From: Dryococelus australis
Taxonomy: Eukaryota > Arthropoda > Insecta > Phasmatodea > Phasmatidae
Assembly: GCA_029891345.1 (NCBI GenBank)
Contig: CM056994.1
Location: forward strand, 140,080,457-140,144,456
DNA: 64,000 nucleotides
Reading direction: 5' to 3'
This document shows positions 12,710 to 22,898 of this stretch, piece after piece. Numbering within the stretch: position 1 is the stretch's first letter; each line of letters starts with the position of its first letter. The notes under the pieces are model-generated. The model ran no database searches, had not been told where the DNA came from, and saw nothing but the letters and a program-made list of their open reading frames with translations. The translations under genes were made by a program, and so were the position numbers.

Positions 12710-13202
12710 CATGTTAGGAGGGCTTATATTCCTTAAAAGCATGATAGGAGTACCGACTTTTAATGATAGTTGGTGAGGTGGCAAGCCAGAAGGATTAAGC
12801 TAATTTAGAAAATCTTGAGGAAAGTGGACGACATCGTCAACATTGGTGACTGTGTCAATCGACTTATAGGTTTTGACTTGGCCGGGAACTCTTTGTATAA
12901 TGAGATTGTTGATTTCATTGACAGTGTCATTCCTAGGCGATACTATTGCTCTGGAACACAACCAGTGAAAGTCGCTTAGGAACGACACTGTCAATGAAAT
13001 CAACAATCTCATTATACAAAGAGTTCCCAGCCAAGTCAAAACCTATAAGGCGATTGACACAGTCACCAATGTTGACGATGTCGTCCACTTTCCTCAAGAT
13101 TTTCTAAATTCGCTTAATCCTTCTGACTTGCCACCTCAGGAACTATCATTAAAAGTCGGTACTCCTATCATGCTTCTTAAGAATATAAGCCCTCCTAACA
13201 TG
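12710..13202. repeat. Inverted duplication, 231 bp arms and 31 bp spacer
   Basis: 12710-12940 is the reverse complement, with scattered mismatches, of 12972-13202. Both arms carry the same helicase segment (NDTVNEINNLIIQRVP... in translation), read on the minus strand from the left arm and on the plus strand from the right arm. The left arm reads further into the upstream helicase sequence (SRAIVSPRNDTVNE) across the spacer than the right arm does. This is a duplication made in inverted orientation inside the Helitron, not the element's own termini. Confidence 0.9.
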
Positions 13203-13592
13203 TGTAATGGCACAAGATTGTTCATTAAAGTCTTGAAAGAAAATTTGATTGTCGGGACCATCCTCACCGGTCCAGCAACCTGCCAGCTGGCAAACATCCC
13301 GAGGATTCCCATGATTCCCACGGATTTGCCAATATCTTTCAAACGGTTGCAATTTCCCGTAAAAACATCGTTCGCGATTACTATTAATAAGTCCCACGGT
13401 CAAACTTTCTCTTTGGTTGGAATCGACCTACGAAAAGAGTGTTTTTCCCATGGCCAGCTATATGTTGGTTTATCACGAGTTGGAAGTCCCGAGAAACAGT
13501 ACATTTTGCTACCAAACAATAACAGGACGTCAAACATTGTCTACAGAGAACGTCTTAGCCAATACCATATTAAATACTTCTATCTCAGATAA
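12981..13592 (+). pseudogene. Helitron Pif1-like helicase, C-terminal fragment
   Basis: An uninterrupted frame of about 203 codons ends at TAA 13590-13592. It matches the C-terminal part of the Pif1-like SF1B DNA helicase of Helitrons, which in complete elements is fused to a Rep nuclease and drives rolling-circle transposition. Visible landmarks in order: [62 protein letters not shown] (around residue 135, the late helicase motif) and SHGQLYVGLSRVGSP. The Walker A and Rep portions are absent. The frame starts at the inverted-repeat boundary, so it has no natural start codon. It cannot encode a working helicase, although the retained stretch has no stops. Confidence 0.85.
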
Positions 13593-13819
13593 ATTGCATT
13601 GTAATATAATGTAGATTAATATGAAAAATTATAAAAAAGTAAAAAAATATCAAATAAAAATAGCAAAAAAACTTTAAATTATAAATTATTAAATTAATTA
13701 CTCAATTATAATGCGTTTTTTTTAATGCTTTAGGAGAGTTTACCCAACCTAATTAACGCCGAGTTAAGCAGTTTTTTTATCTTAATTGCACCCGTGCGAA
13801 GCCGGGGCGGGTTGCTAGT

Positions 13820-14165
13820 TATCAATAGTTTAATTTCGCAGTTTACGATTCGACTGGTTCTCTTCCCTCTCTTCCTTTGTTAGGTATTGAATGTCTGGAA
13901 TCTTCCATTGCCTCCTTCTCTAGATTATCCGTACTGGATCGTCTTCTCGAGAGTGTCGCTCGTCGCTTGGGTGCCGCGAAGCGCGAAATAGCTGCACGCC
14001 TTGATAAAGGCCGAATAGATCCTCCCTTTACTGTAGGCAATAAGGTGCTCTGTAAAAAATTCCTATTCGCCTATGGCGGGAAGGATATTGGTTCCAAGTT
14101 CATCCCGAAGTGTGTCGGCGCATATCAGATTATTCAGATTTTAGGATTAAATACAGTAATGTTAA
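13820..14165 (+). pseudogene. LTR-retrotransposon integrase C-terminal fragment
   Basis: From about 13877 to the stop near 14190 an open frame (LGIECLESSIASFSRLSVLD...) resembles the end of a Gypsy-type integrase: a basic helical stretch (LLESVARRLGAAKREIAARL), then FTVGNKVLCKK, GSKFIPKCVGAYQIIQILG and NTVMLSL, the order expected of the integrase C-terminal SH3-like domain. The catalytic core and the rest of pol are missing because the Helitron's 3' end lies just upstream. An LTR-like repeat follows directly. Superfamily is inferred from this short domain only. Confidence 0.5.
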
Positions 14166-14179
14166 GTTTAGCAGGACAT

Positions 14180-14790
14180 TCACGTGAGTAGTGAAGGCGT
14201 GCCAGTTCTGGATACAAGTATAACAGTGGCCTATGTGCCATATCACAAAAGTGAGGTTAGGTTTGGTGGGACCCACCCCCTCCCGACGCCGAACCCCTTC
14301 CCACCACCCTTCCACTACCAAAGGTGTGTTGTGCTTCGTTGTCCTCCCTCCCCCTCCCCACCTCTACCTGAGCTGTGTTGTGATTGGCTGGCATTAACCC
14401 TAGTTTATCCTCAGGTGTACTGTTTGGTGAGGGAAGGGGTAGGTGAGGTTAGGTTCTGTAATTTATGGGGAGCGACATTAGTCTTCACCCGTCGGAGTCC
14501 AAACCACAACTGAACTCTGGGGCAGCATAAATGTTCATCCTTAGGAGTCTAACGACGAAATGAGGTGTAAAAGTCGGCGAAGGGGGGAGGGAGTGGAACA
14601 GATGTGACTATGGGTGGAGGGAGCAGAAGAGATCAGTCCACCTTGATGTCTGACAACGAAATGAGTTGGGGGATCACTCGCGACTAATTGGTGGATGAGG
14701 GATGATTGAGGTTAGGTTCTGTCATTTGTGGGGAGCGACACAGGTCTTCACCCGTCGGAGTCCAGACTACGACTGAATTCTGAGCCGAAA
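14180..14790 (+). repeat. LTR-like repeat, copy 1
   Basis: This stretch recurs inverted at 30960-31470. Shared landmarks are cacgtgagtagtg, gttaggtt, aaaggtgtgttgtg, ctgagctgtgttgtgattgg, ctcaccaaac on the complement, cttcacccgtcggagtcca and cactcgcgactaattgg. It lies directly after an integrase tail, where a 3' LTR would be. It also carries an internal direct duplication: 14445-14521 and 14709-14787 share gaggttaggttctgt...ggggagcgaca...gtcttcacccgtcggagtcca. CCAAT words (attgg) are spaced through it, as in a promoter. The exact TG...CA ends were not established. Confidence 0.55.
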
Positions 14791-14819
14791 TATAGAGGTC
14801 GGAATTGCGTTATGTAATA

Positions 14820-15560
14820 ATCGTGAAACAAACAAATATAGCATTCGAATTGTACAAAACGAATGTCAAAAACACAACATTAAATATTAACCATGAGAAA
14901 CGAATTGCCACATACCATATAGCAACGATTTCCCGATTAAATGTACAAACCCCAAAACAATTGTCAAAAATGCAACATTAAATAGTAAACACGAGAAATA
15001 AATTACCCCTTACCATATCGCAATGATTGTCCAATGAAACATGGAATCTACGAAACATTTAATATAACGAAATATATATTAACAACGAAAAACGAGATAT
15101 TACTTGCAAATAAAGTACGCATAACAAATTAAACAACTATTGTGACTAATTACAACATAGCGCTCCCGACTAGAGACTGCATGTAACCAAACACGTATTT
15201 GAATGTTTAGTGTATGTTAAATTTACTTCTTAAAGTCTTGTAGAATATGTTCCGTCCTGTATAAAAGTTAAAAATATTTCCAAAATGCAAGTTTGAATGA
15301 AACCCGTTAAAATTAAACACAAATGAATATATTATTACAAAGGCAACGCAAATCAACAACTACTGTGATAATTACGAAAGCTAACTACCTACAATTTAAA
15401 TACAACACAGACTAGAAACTGCGTGTATCAAAACATGTTTTTGAAGGTTTAGTATAAGTTACACTAAGAAGAAAGTCTCGTAGAATATACCCGAATGCAA
15501 ATTTGAATAAATATAATAGGTCAATGTTAGTATCGGCGCAATTCAAAACAAGAACTCGAG
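14820..15560. repeat. Two sets of diverged tandem duplications
   Basis: About 14855-14950 and 14955-15050 share aatgtcaaaaa-acaacattaaat and the caccttaccatat-gcaa-gatt block, a unit near 100 bases. About 15120-15250 and 15355-15490 share caactattgtgactaattac, agactagaaactgc and taaagtctcgtagaatat, a unit near 235 bases. No coding potential. Confidence 0.5.
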
Positions 15561-16178
15561 TATACATTCTGCTAGCCTAGCGCGCAGGACTGTCGGACCC
15601 CGCATCGCATCTGCTTAGTCGCTATTCCTGCCTTTCTTGTGTCGCGTGCCATCACCTCTCAAACACTAGCACACTCGTTGCATCACCACACACCTGGCAT
15701 ATTTTAAAATCACGATCATAAACAGTATTTAAAGTTCGTAAATGTTATAGCGCTCAGTCGCGAAATGTTTTTCAAGTTTGTCTAGGAGACTCTCTGCACT
15801 GAGCTCTACTCTTCGTGCCTAAAAGCCCGTCATCTGTGTGTTCGAGACGCCAAACAACTTTCACTATCTATCTACAACTTTCCCTGCAGTCGCACGCACA
15901 TGTTCGTTTTATGCAAACCGACGTCCCAATTATTATATATAATACAAACACAAATTAATTCAACAATCTTAATTCATTGGTGAGGTCGTTTTCGAAGAAA
16001 ATTAAAAAATGAAATAATGGAAATATATTTGGACATAATACCGACTTCGTTTCCTGGGCGGGGTACCAAATTTTATTTTGAAAATTAATATCATACATTA
16101 ACTCTGACTCCCGTATGTATTAATTAATATTATTGTCGAATACTTGCTGGAGCCAATTTTATTTTTGTGCATTCTACT

Positions 16179-16335
16179 TCGATTCCCAGAAGGAATATGT
16201 TTGGAATTCGTCGGAAATACCATGTTTGATTCCTAGTACCGATGTAAGTGTTTGGAAATATCAGCTTCAATTCCCGAAAAAGACATTAATGTTATATTTT
16301 GAAATGCCGGGTTTGATTCCCAGGTGGAATGCTTA
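16179..16335 (+). repeat. Four spaced copies of a GATTCCCAGG-like motif
   Basis: Near 16179 (cttcgattcccagaaggaat), 16227 (gtttgattcctagtaccgat), 16268 (cttcaattcccgaaaaagac) and 16312 (gtttgattcccaggtggaat) the same 18-20 base word recurs at about 41-47 base spacing. It looks like the T-arm/B-box of a tRNA repeated in tandem. Mechanism and function unknown. Confidence 0.5.
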
Positions 16336-16499
16336 CTTATTTTTAATTTTTTTTTTGGAAAGTCCAGGAAATTGCGCAATCACTTACGAGAGCTCCTCCA
16401 TCGATGCAACCTCAGCGACAGCCGGGGCTCGACTGATATGATACAGCTATGCTGATTACGTGTAAGTGCGTCGGTACGCTAAAGAATGTACGTCACAAC

Positions 16500-16538
16500 G
16501 TAAGCGTAAGTGTAAAAGTAAGTGTAAGTGTAAGTGTC
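16500..16538 (+). repeat. (TAAGTG)n short tandem repeat
   Basis: Hexamer variants gtaagc, gtaagt and gtaaaa repeat about six times. Confidence 0.85.
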
Positions 16539-18472
16539 ATCGCACTACGACAGTTACTCATCAACTAAGCTCTAACAAAAAGGATATTTAGCTATCAATA
16601 GTTCAGGAAACAGCCACCAAATTATTACATAACGAACATATGTCCACACTCCACGACAACCAGCCATCAACTGCCATATGTCCGCCCATTGCACAACTCA
16701 CATATGCTCACCCATCATGACTGACAGTCTTCAAATTACTTGTCTCAAAGCGAAGAAAATTTATTTAAGTATATTATTAATCTCAATTTTATTGAATATG
16801 ACGTATTACCATACCACTCCAGTTGACCCATGCGTAACTTAACAAGAGAGACGTACGTCCAAATCCGAGGACTGTCAGCGTAGGACTAAATGAACTCCAT
16901 TTACTCACAGGCATTCGACCGCCATTTTGGATTGGGGCCACAATATTAGAACGAATTAATTCAAGTTTTTCTCAGTCTAAGTATACAAGTCGACAAGGCT
17001 TTATGTAAGGTATTGTCTGCCATTACAAAGGGTTTTCACACATTTGGTTAGCTATATACTGTTCCACCACTTTAACTACAATGCTATGACAGCAAAGCAA
17101 ATATCCTACATTGTATTGAACTGTTCTCCCACTATGAAGTAAATAATATACCATCAATGCCAGCAAACACCCATAGTCTTTAAGTAGCTGAAGTGCGAAG
17201 CTCAAGGTCTTTGTTAATTACGACTAAGACCGCACTCATTCACCCTCGTCGACTCTCAAAACTCCGCCAGACCCCACTCGCTAGATCACCACACGCAGAC
17301 AAACCATTTATTAAGTTACATTCTTTGTATGTAGGTCTTACGTACTATATAATCTACCATCAACAAACCTTATTCACACACAACTCAGATGCACATACAG
17401 GCTAATGGAAAAACTTCACAAGCAAAATAATTGCCAACAAGTACGCACATACATAACGATTAAAGACATTTACCATACACGTCTAAGATAAGGAGAGAGA
17501 ACAGATCCACTCAACACAACATATAGCTCGCGACTGAAACCTGAACGATAATATCATATCTTATTCCTTTTATCACATACGTTCGAATACACCGCCAAAG
17601 CGTCTCATTCACTGTTTAGTAGCTCCGCCATCACTTGAATGTATTCACAGGCATTCGAATGAGGTTACGTTTAAAAGGATAGGGAACATAATTTTAAAAA
17701 AAATATTTGAGTTCGAGCTTAAAAGTCGTCGACGGATGACCACAAGAATAGTTTTGACTTTGCAACATAGATTTACGTTACTGGAACTACACAGCCAACA
17801 CTTCGTAGAAAACAACGCAAGCGACTCAAATATTAGCTTTCTCTAGACGCGACGGGGAACAAGAATGTCCCATCGAAAAGGAAAACACTTTCAACTACCG
17901 ACTGCTCGCCGTAGGAAGCCGTTCCACGAAAAGAACGAAATGCACCAGTGTTGTGATTTCAACTCTGGTCGTGTTTACCATGGTATACTCGCTTATGAAA
18001 AATGCAAATCTTTACTATTATTACACATTGCAGAAGAATCAATGTACTTCCCAAAACATTCCATGCATCTAAGATAACATTAACTTAAATTTTCTTTTAA
18101 TGTATATATAAAAAAAAATAATTCAAGTTAATAACATATCTCAATCACATCGTAGAAGTAATTTTATTAGCCCTTTACTCAACAGCAGATATTACAAAAA
18201 AAAAGTACTATAATAATAAAAACACTGCTTATATGCCCTTATAGTATTACGATATTCGATTAAGCTCACTACTCGAATTCACATCAGAGAGACATACTTC
18301 ATGTTCAAACAGACACGTTCTCCTACACCCAAACCACTGTCAAAGTGACTACTACTGGGAGGTGTATAACACTTAAAGATTATATTAAAGACATGCAAGA
18401 TTATCTATATTCAAACACTCACAAGTAATTAAGAGAAAACAAAGTTTTATTTTACTTACATTCCCAAAATCT

Positions 18473-18504
18473 CATAATAATAATAATAATTATTATTATT
18501 ATTA
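18473..18504. repeat. (AAT)n(ATT)n palindromic microsatellite
   Basis: An AAT run switches to ATT at its centre, giving a perfect hairpin-forming tract. Confidence 0.9.
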
Positions 18505-18623
18505 GAAGTCGTCCTTTCTCTATTCGCAGTTTACGCTTTACAGGAAAAAATAATTACAGTATTTTATTCCTAACCAACATTAAACTATTGTTAGAGAGGC
18601 TCAAGCCATTAACTAAAAAATAC

Positions 18624-18653
18624 ATGTGTGTGTGTGTGTGTATATATATATAT
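18624..18653. repeat. (TG)n(TA)n microsatellite
   Basis: TG dinucleotides followed directly by TA dinucleotides. Confidence 0.9.
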
Positions 18654-19199
18654 GTACAAAAATATATATATAGTTCTTAAAATTATTTTTTGTTGAAGAA
18701 AAGTTTTATATGAAGAGGGAATACATACATATAAAATAGTCTTCCATACACATTTAGCTTTATTGCATAATCAAACATATTCACCATTCAACAAAATTGT
18801 ATGTAAACAATCCAATCATATTTATTACAACCGTAAAAACACTGTATAATATTAACATGTTACCTGCAAACATATACAGAAATCATTAAAACATTCCCGC
18901 AGTAGAGTCGGATTATACTTGCATAGTATAGACTTTATTGTAAATATTCGTGCACATGACATGCAGCAGTGTACAATACATTCTAAATTCTTTAAACAAT
19001 TGGGTCGCACATAATGCTACATATTAACACGTAAAGCGAATGACTTGCGACAAAAGCGCCATTGGTTTCCGTATAACATCGAGTTATCGACCCTATCAAT
19101 TTGATTTGCAAGTTAACAAATGATCGTCACGTTGTTTACGAACACTAAACGCAGAATGTCATTTACTACAGGAATAGTTCCTTCTAACTATGTTTCCTA

Positions 19200-19756
19200 A
19201 ACTTTTATTTTTTGTTAAGGTGTCTTCTCAATATGCCATATGAATTAAAATCCTTCTCACAAGATCGACACTGGAAACGAGCTTGTGTACGCTCTTCCAA
19301 ATTAGTTCGTAACTATGTAATCAATTCACTGGATTGTAAGGAAATTTTGCATTTATTCTCATGCTTCTTTAAAGAATTCTATTTCTTATACAAACCTAGA
19401 CATATACCACATCGGTATACTTGAAAAATAGGATTCTTGGAACGTGCTCTCTTTTCATGACGATAAACATAACGATATGCGGTAAAAGTTTGTCCACAGA
19501 AGCGGCATAGGTGTTGTATTCCTGCTGATGAATTATCTTTACGTACCGCTGCATGCCTTGCGAATGCACAATATCTCGTAAATGCAAGTCAATAGATTAC
19601 ACAGCGATACCTAACACACTCAGGATTCTTTACACAAGTACTTCTTTCATTGCGTCGCATACTGCGAATATGATTATAATGTTTTTTTTAGCAATGCTGT
19701 GGATGTAATCCAGGTGATGGTTCGCCCATTGTAGAAGTAAAATCACAGCAGCTCAT
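19200..19756 (-). pseudogene. Multi-finger C2H2-type zinc-finger gene, broken
   Basis: Read on the minus strand from a possible ATG at 19754-19756, the frame gives MSCCDFTSTMGEPSPG and then a series of finger-like units: CRFCGQTFTAYRYVYRHEK, YRCGICLGLYKK(stop)NSLKKHENKC and FQCRSCEKDFNSYGILRRHL. At least three CxxC...H...H/C units are clear, and an earlier decayed one lies around KNPECVRYRC. Units are joined by a recurring KNP...YRC linker. At least four in-frame stops show it is dead. Such fingers bind DNA or RNA. It shares layout with the broken finger genes at 28.7-29.3 kb and 47.7-48.7 kb and lies beside a Polinton-type polymerase, suggesting it belonged to the same virus-like element. 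Confidence 0.7.
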
Positions 19757-20189
19757 AACATGTATATCTACTTTATCACTAGTGCCAAACAAAGATTGAA
19801 ATTTCAATCATCGATGTAAATGGTGAGTAGGATTTTTGGGGCAGTTTCGTCCATGAGAATGTATCTTTCCCCCTATGAAGAACTCCGCCTTTGATACGAA
19901 TGTAATTATTTCTCTGATAATTAAAGTTAACAATCTATTTGTCTACATACTTATACATTTTTTCACATGCAATCAACGCAATTTTTAATTGTAATACAGG
20001 AAGCAATCTATAAAAAATTATACAGATAATTTATTTACTTGAACAAGAAATTCATATAAACACACACTGTCAAAAAGTAATATTTACAACTTGTAGTTAT
20101 GTCATATATATTGTTCAATACTCAGATCAAGATGAAATTATGATATATAAATAGAAATTGTTTAATTTTTAGAACAACAACAACACACA

Positions 20190-21390
20190 TGCATAAACTT
20201 TAAAGAGCATCGATTATCATACTTAAAAAGGATTTTAAAATCGACTTAAGTACGGCTTTGGAAATATAATCACCCACAACTAGCAGCATGTTGTTGGCTT
20301 CCAGTAACATCAAATTCTCCGTATTATCGTTTCTAATTTCAGGTTCAGATGTTCGTCGATGTTTACTCATCTGGGTGGAGTTGGGTTCAGATACAGTTTT
20401 GCGTTTAAAGCGAGGTATCTGAGAGGTAAGTTCAGCTATGGAAATTAAATCCCTTACACCTGCAAGCAGGTTGATTGTCTCTGGGAACAGCATATACGAG
20501 GGTTTTAGATGCAGTTTTGCGTTTAGTACATGGTCTCTGAGAAGCTGGTCGTGGATTTGAGACAACAGTTTGCTGTACTGCGATGCCTGAGTCTACCAAC
20601 TCCTATGTAGATGGATCTGCGATGAAGCTCTTGACGTATGAAGATCCTATGTTAATGACGTACAGTTTGGCGCATGCAGGGGTGGATGGTCTTGACGTAG
20701 TCCAGCAGCTACCATGTCGTCAGGCAAACATGGAAGTTTGGTATCTTCGCACATGTAAAAAAGAAACACTTGCCCCAGACTGGGGGACAGTCGATCATCT
20801 GCTGACAAGGTTCGAACTAGTCGGAATTCCCAGCATTGAGCATTGCAAATTGCCATCGCAAATCACTTCATACTCATTGAGCTTGCTATCAGACCAGTAA
20901 CTATAAACAATGCAACTTAGTCCAGATTTTACGAAATGATACGTTCTTGCCGGATGGAAGCTACTCATGTTGTCTGACTGCCTGGAACTGAATGTTCGTT
21001 GACGTAGCGAAGCCTGTGTTTATAAAATGGCGATGCTGCCTCCATCTTGCAAATCGGCCATGACATCGTTTCACGATCTCGAAAACCAGTAAAAAGAAAT
21101 CTGAAAAAGTTTCTCTAAAAGTAATGAAACATTTACCCTTTTCTGCAGATAAGTTTGCATTCCGTAACCACATTGTATAGCATCATTGAACGACATACGG
21201 AAAGAAAAGCCATCAGTGTAGCAGGTGATGTGGATCTCATCATTTGTTGGCTGTCAATAGACGAGCCTATGCAGATCTCGATGTGTTCCTTCATTGTATA
21301 ACCTCGCATAAAATAAAGTTTTGTATGCTTGTATATCATACAGTCGCAAAGTGAAAGCGCGGCGCACCCTATAATTATAAACAATAATCG
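20190..21390 (-). pseudogene. Unresolved coding-like remnant in a virus-like element
   Basis: Several minus-strand frames here look protein-like but never stay open: 20565-20200 (121 codons, with a basic PRFKRKTVSE patch), a stretch near 20900 (YWSDSKLNEYEVICDGN) and one near 21250 (TNDEIHITCYTDGFSF). The frame shifts between them. Position between the zinc-finger gene and the polymerase, all on one strand, suggests structural or accessory genes of the same element. No domain was recognised, and plus-strand frames over the same bases cannot be excluded. Confidence 0.3.
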
Positions 21391-22089
21391 AACCGATTTA
21401 AGAACTCACGTAAAACATTACTATACAAAAACTTTAGAGATAGTTTTTCTTATCCTAGTTAAACCAGTATAAAAATGTATCACTCGCATAACACCTACTA
21501 ATACATTGCCTGGTTTTTGCAAGGCAAAAAACTAAAATTCGTATACACTGTCCTCCTCCCAATGCATTTCAAACATTATTATTAGGTAAGACCTCCTGCA
21601 TTAAACGACTTTAGGTTCGCCCATCCAAAGGGATTGCTTAGAGCGAAACAAATAGTTAAACTGACACAGCAAGTGAGTCAGTATGCAAAAATTTTACACC
21701 TATTTCAGTACACTGCTGTTAAGTATAAACTGATTTCAATACACCGATGCATAGTATAAAATCAATATAGGTGTGTAAAAGAGTGATCCATTACCTTCAA
21801 CGTCACATTTAACACATCCACTGCATATCTCTACCACTGTAATGTAATATATTTAATAAGGTGTAAGTTAACTTATCAAAATATTTGTCGAAGTGCTTGA
21901 AAAAAATTAAAGAAATCACACATAACCAGTCTTAAACACTATTTATTATTACGCAACAACCATATTATTTATACACTATTTACACTGTTGCTATCAACTT
22001 ATTTCCTCGCCTTTGAAGTTAATCTTGTCACTACCCATTTTATTTATTTTTTCTTCTTTTTCAGGAATACAGTGTTCACTGATAACAGC
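21391..22089. other. AT-rich spacer
   Basis: No gene or repeat recognised, apart from a short local repetition near 21700-21780 (cacctatttcagtacac / caatataggtgtgtaaaag). Confidence 0.5.
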
Positions 22090-22127
22090 CCAAACAGGTA
22101 GACTGGCACGCCAGGTTGGCAGGCAGC

Positions 22128-22245
22128 TATGCTAGTAGGTAGAGAAGTGGCTTTGCACAAAGCAGGTCCTTGGGTCGACTCTACAACCATGCTGTTGTTG
22201 TTATGGATGATGTAGTAGACTGGCCATGAAAAAACATGCAGTATC
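22128..22245 (+). mobile_element. tRNA-Ala-like SINE head or tRNA relic
   Basis: The sequence gctagtaggtagag (A-box/D-arm), ggctttgcacaaagc (anticodon arm with TGC in the loop, the tRNA-Ala anticodon) and ggtccttgggtcgactc (B box/T-arm) follow in tRNA order and spacing. There is no convincing acceptor stem, so it is not a working tRNA gene. An unrelated tail (gctgttgttgttatgg) follows, as in a SINE. It separates the polymerase relic from the ORFs downstream of it. Confidence 0.6.
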
Positions 22246-22898
22246 TTATCACACCTCGCGCACCCGACGCGCTCTTATCTCCCATGTTAAGTTTCCTAGG
22301 TTAAATATTTAAACGCGCCAACCTCCGGTAATACTAGGCGGTTGCTCGCGCGCACAAATAACACGTACTCCTATAAGAAGCTGTATTCACAAATTCACCC
22401 ATAAAATCCGAACCACTGAACCTAATTCAGTCAAACAAGCAGCACTGTCATCATAATTACTCCAGCAGTACAATCATCACAAATAAATGAAATTATGGAG
22501 CATGATTAATAATGTTACAGTATTCACAACCAACAACCAAATGCACAATTGATATCCTCTATATTCGATCAGAAATGAACTATCAAACTACAACCTTAAT
22601 ACACCGCAAGGGTGTATTCCTCCTAATAATTTCCCTTCATGAACTGTAATTTCACTGTCAACTTTCAGTCACGTATCTGTGTATTTATTGATGAAGGTGT
22701 AAATTCATTTTTCTCGTACGTTTGGTGCAAGGGTATTGGCAGGTAAGTTAGTCAGGCTTCCTTTATGACACAAACGATATATAATCTATAATACCACCAA
22801 CATCCTACTACGAATAAATGTTATCTATGGGCTAATTAAAAAAAGGGAACAGATGCAACAACAAAACATAAACCGATTCTTACTGCAGAAAAGATTTA
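22246..22898. other. Noncoding DNA
   Basis: No gene seen. The minus-strand continuation of the polymerase C-terminus is not recognisable here. Confidence 0.5.

Larger units (their letters stand above)
12206..13818 (+). mobile_element. Helitron with both termini, non-autonomous
   Basis: The left end begins TC right after an A (aaa|tctatactaatatataaag) and continues with the early segment shared by many insect Helitrons (tactcatccgatttt, cataggctatattttatttt, aatagggatc). The right end has a GC-rich stem (gaagccggggcgggttg) followed by CTAG and then a host T, matching the Helitron rule of a 3' hairpin plus CTRR and insertion between A and T. Length is about 1.6 kb, far short of an autonomous element. 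It holds only the end of a Pif1-type helicase frame on the + strand plus an inverted copy of part of it. No Rep nuclease motif was seen. Termini are seen directly; the family name rests on known Helitron structure. Confidence 0.85.
16540..19199. other. Noncoding DNA with microsatellites
   Basis: No supported gene. It holds a self-complementary (AAT)n(ATT)n tract at about 18473-18504 and (TG)n(TA)n at 18624-18653. The open frames at 17193-17405 and 17865-18077 show no domain, conserved motif or coding bias. Confidence 0.55.

Noticed and set aside
14184..14513. 109-codon plus-strand frame with Pro-rich segment
   Set aside because: Lies wholly within the LTR-like repeat; the Pro-rich part is C-rich simple sequence.
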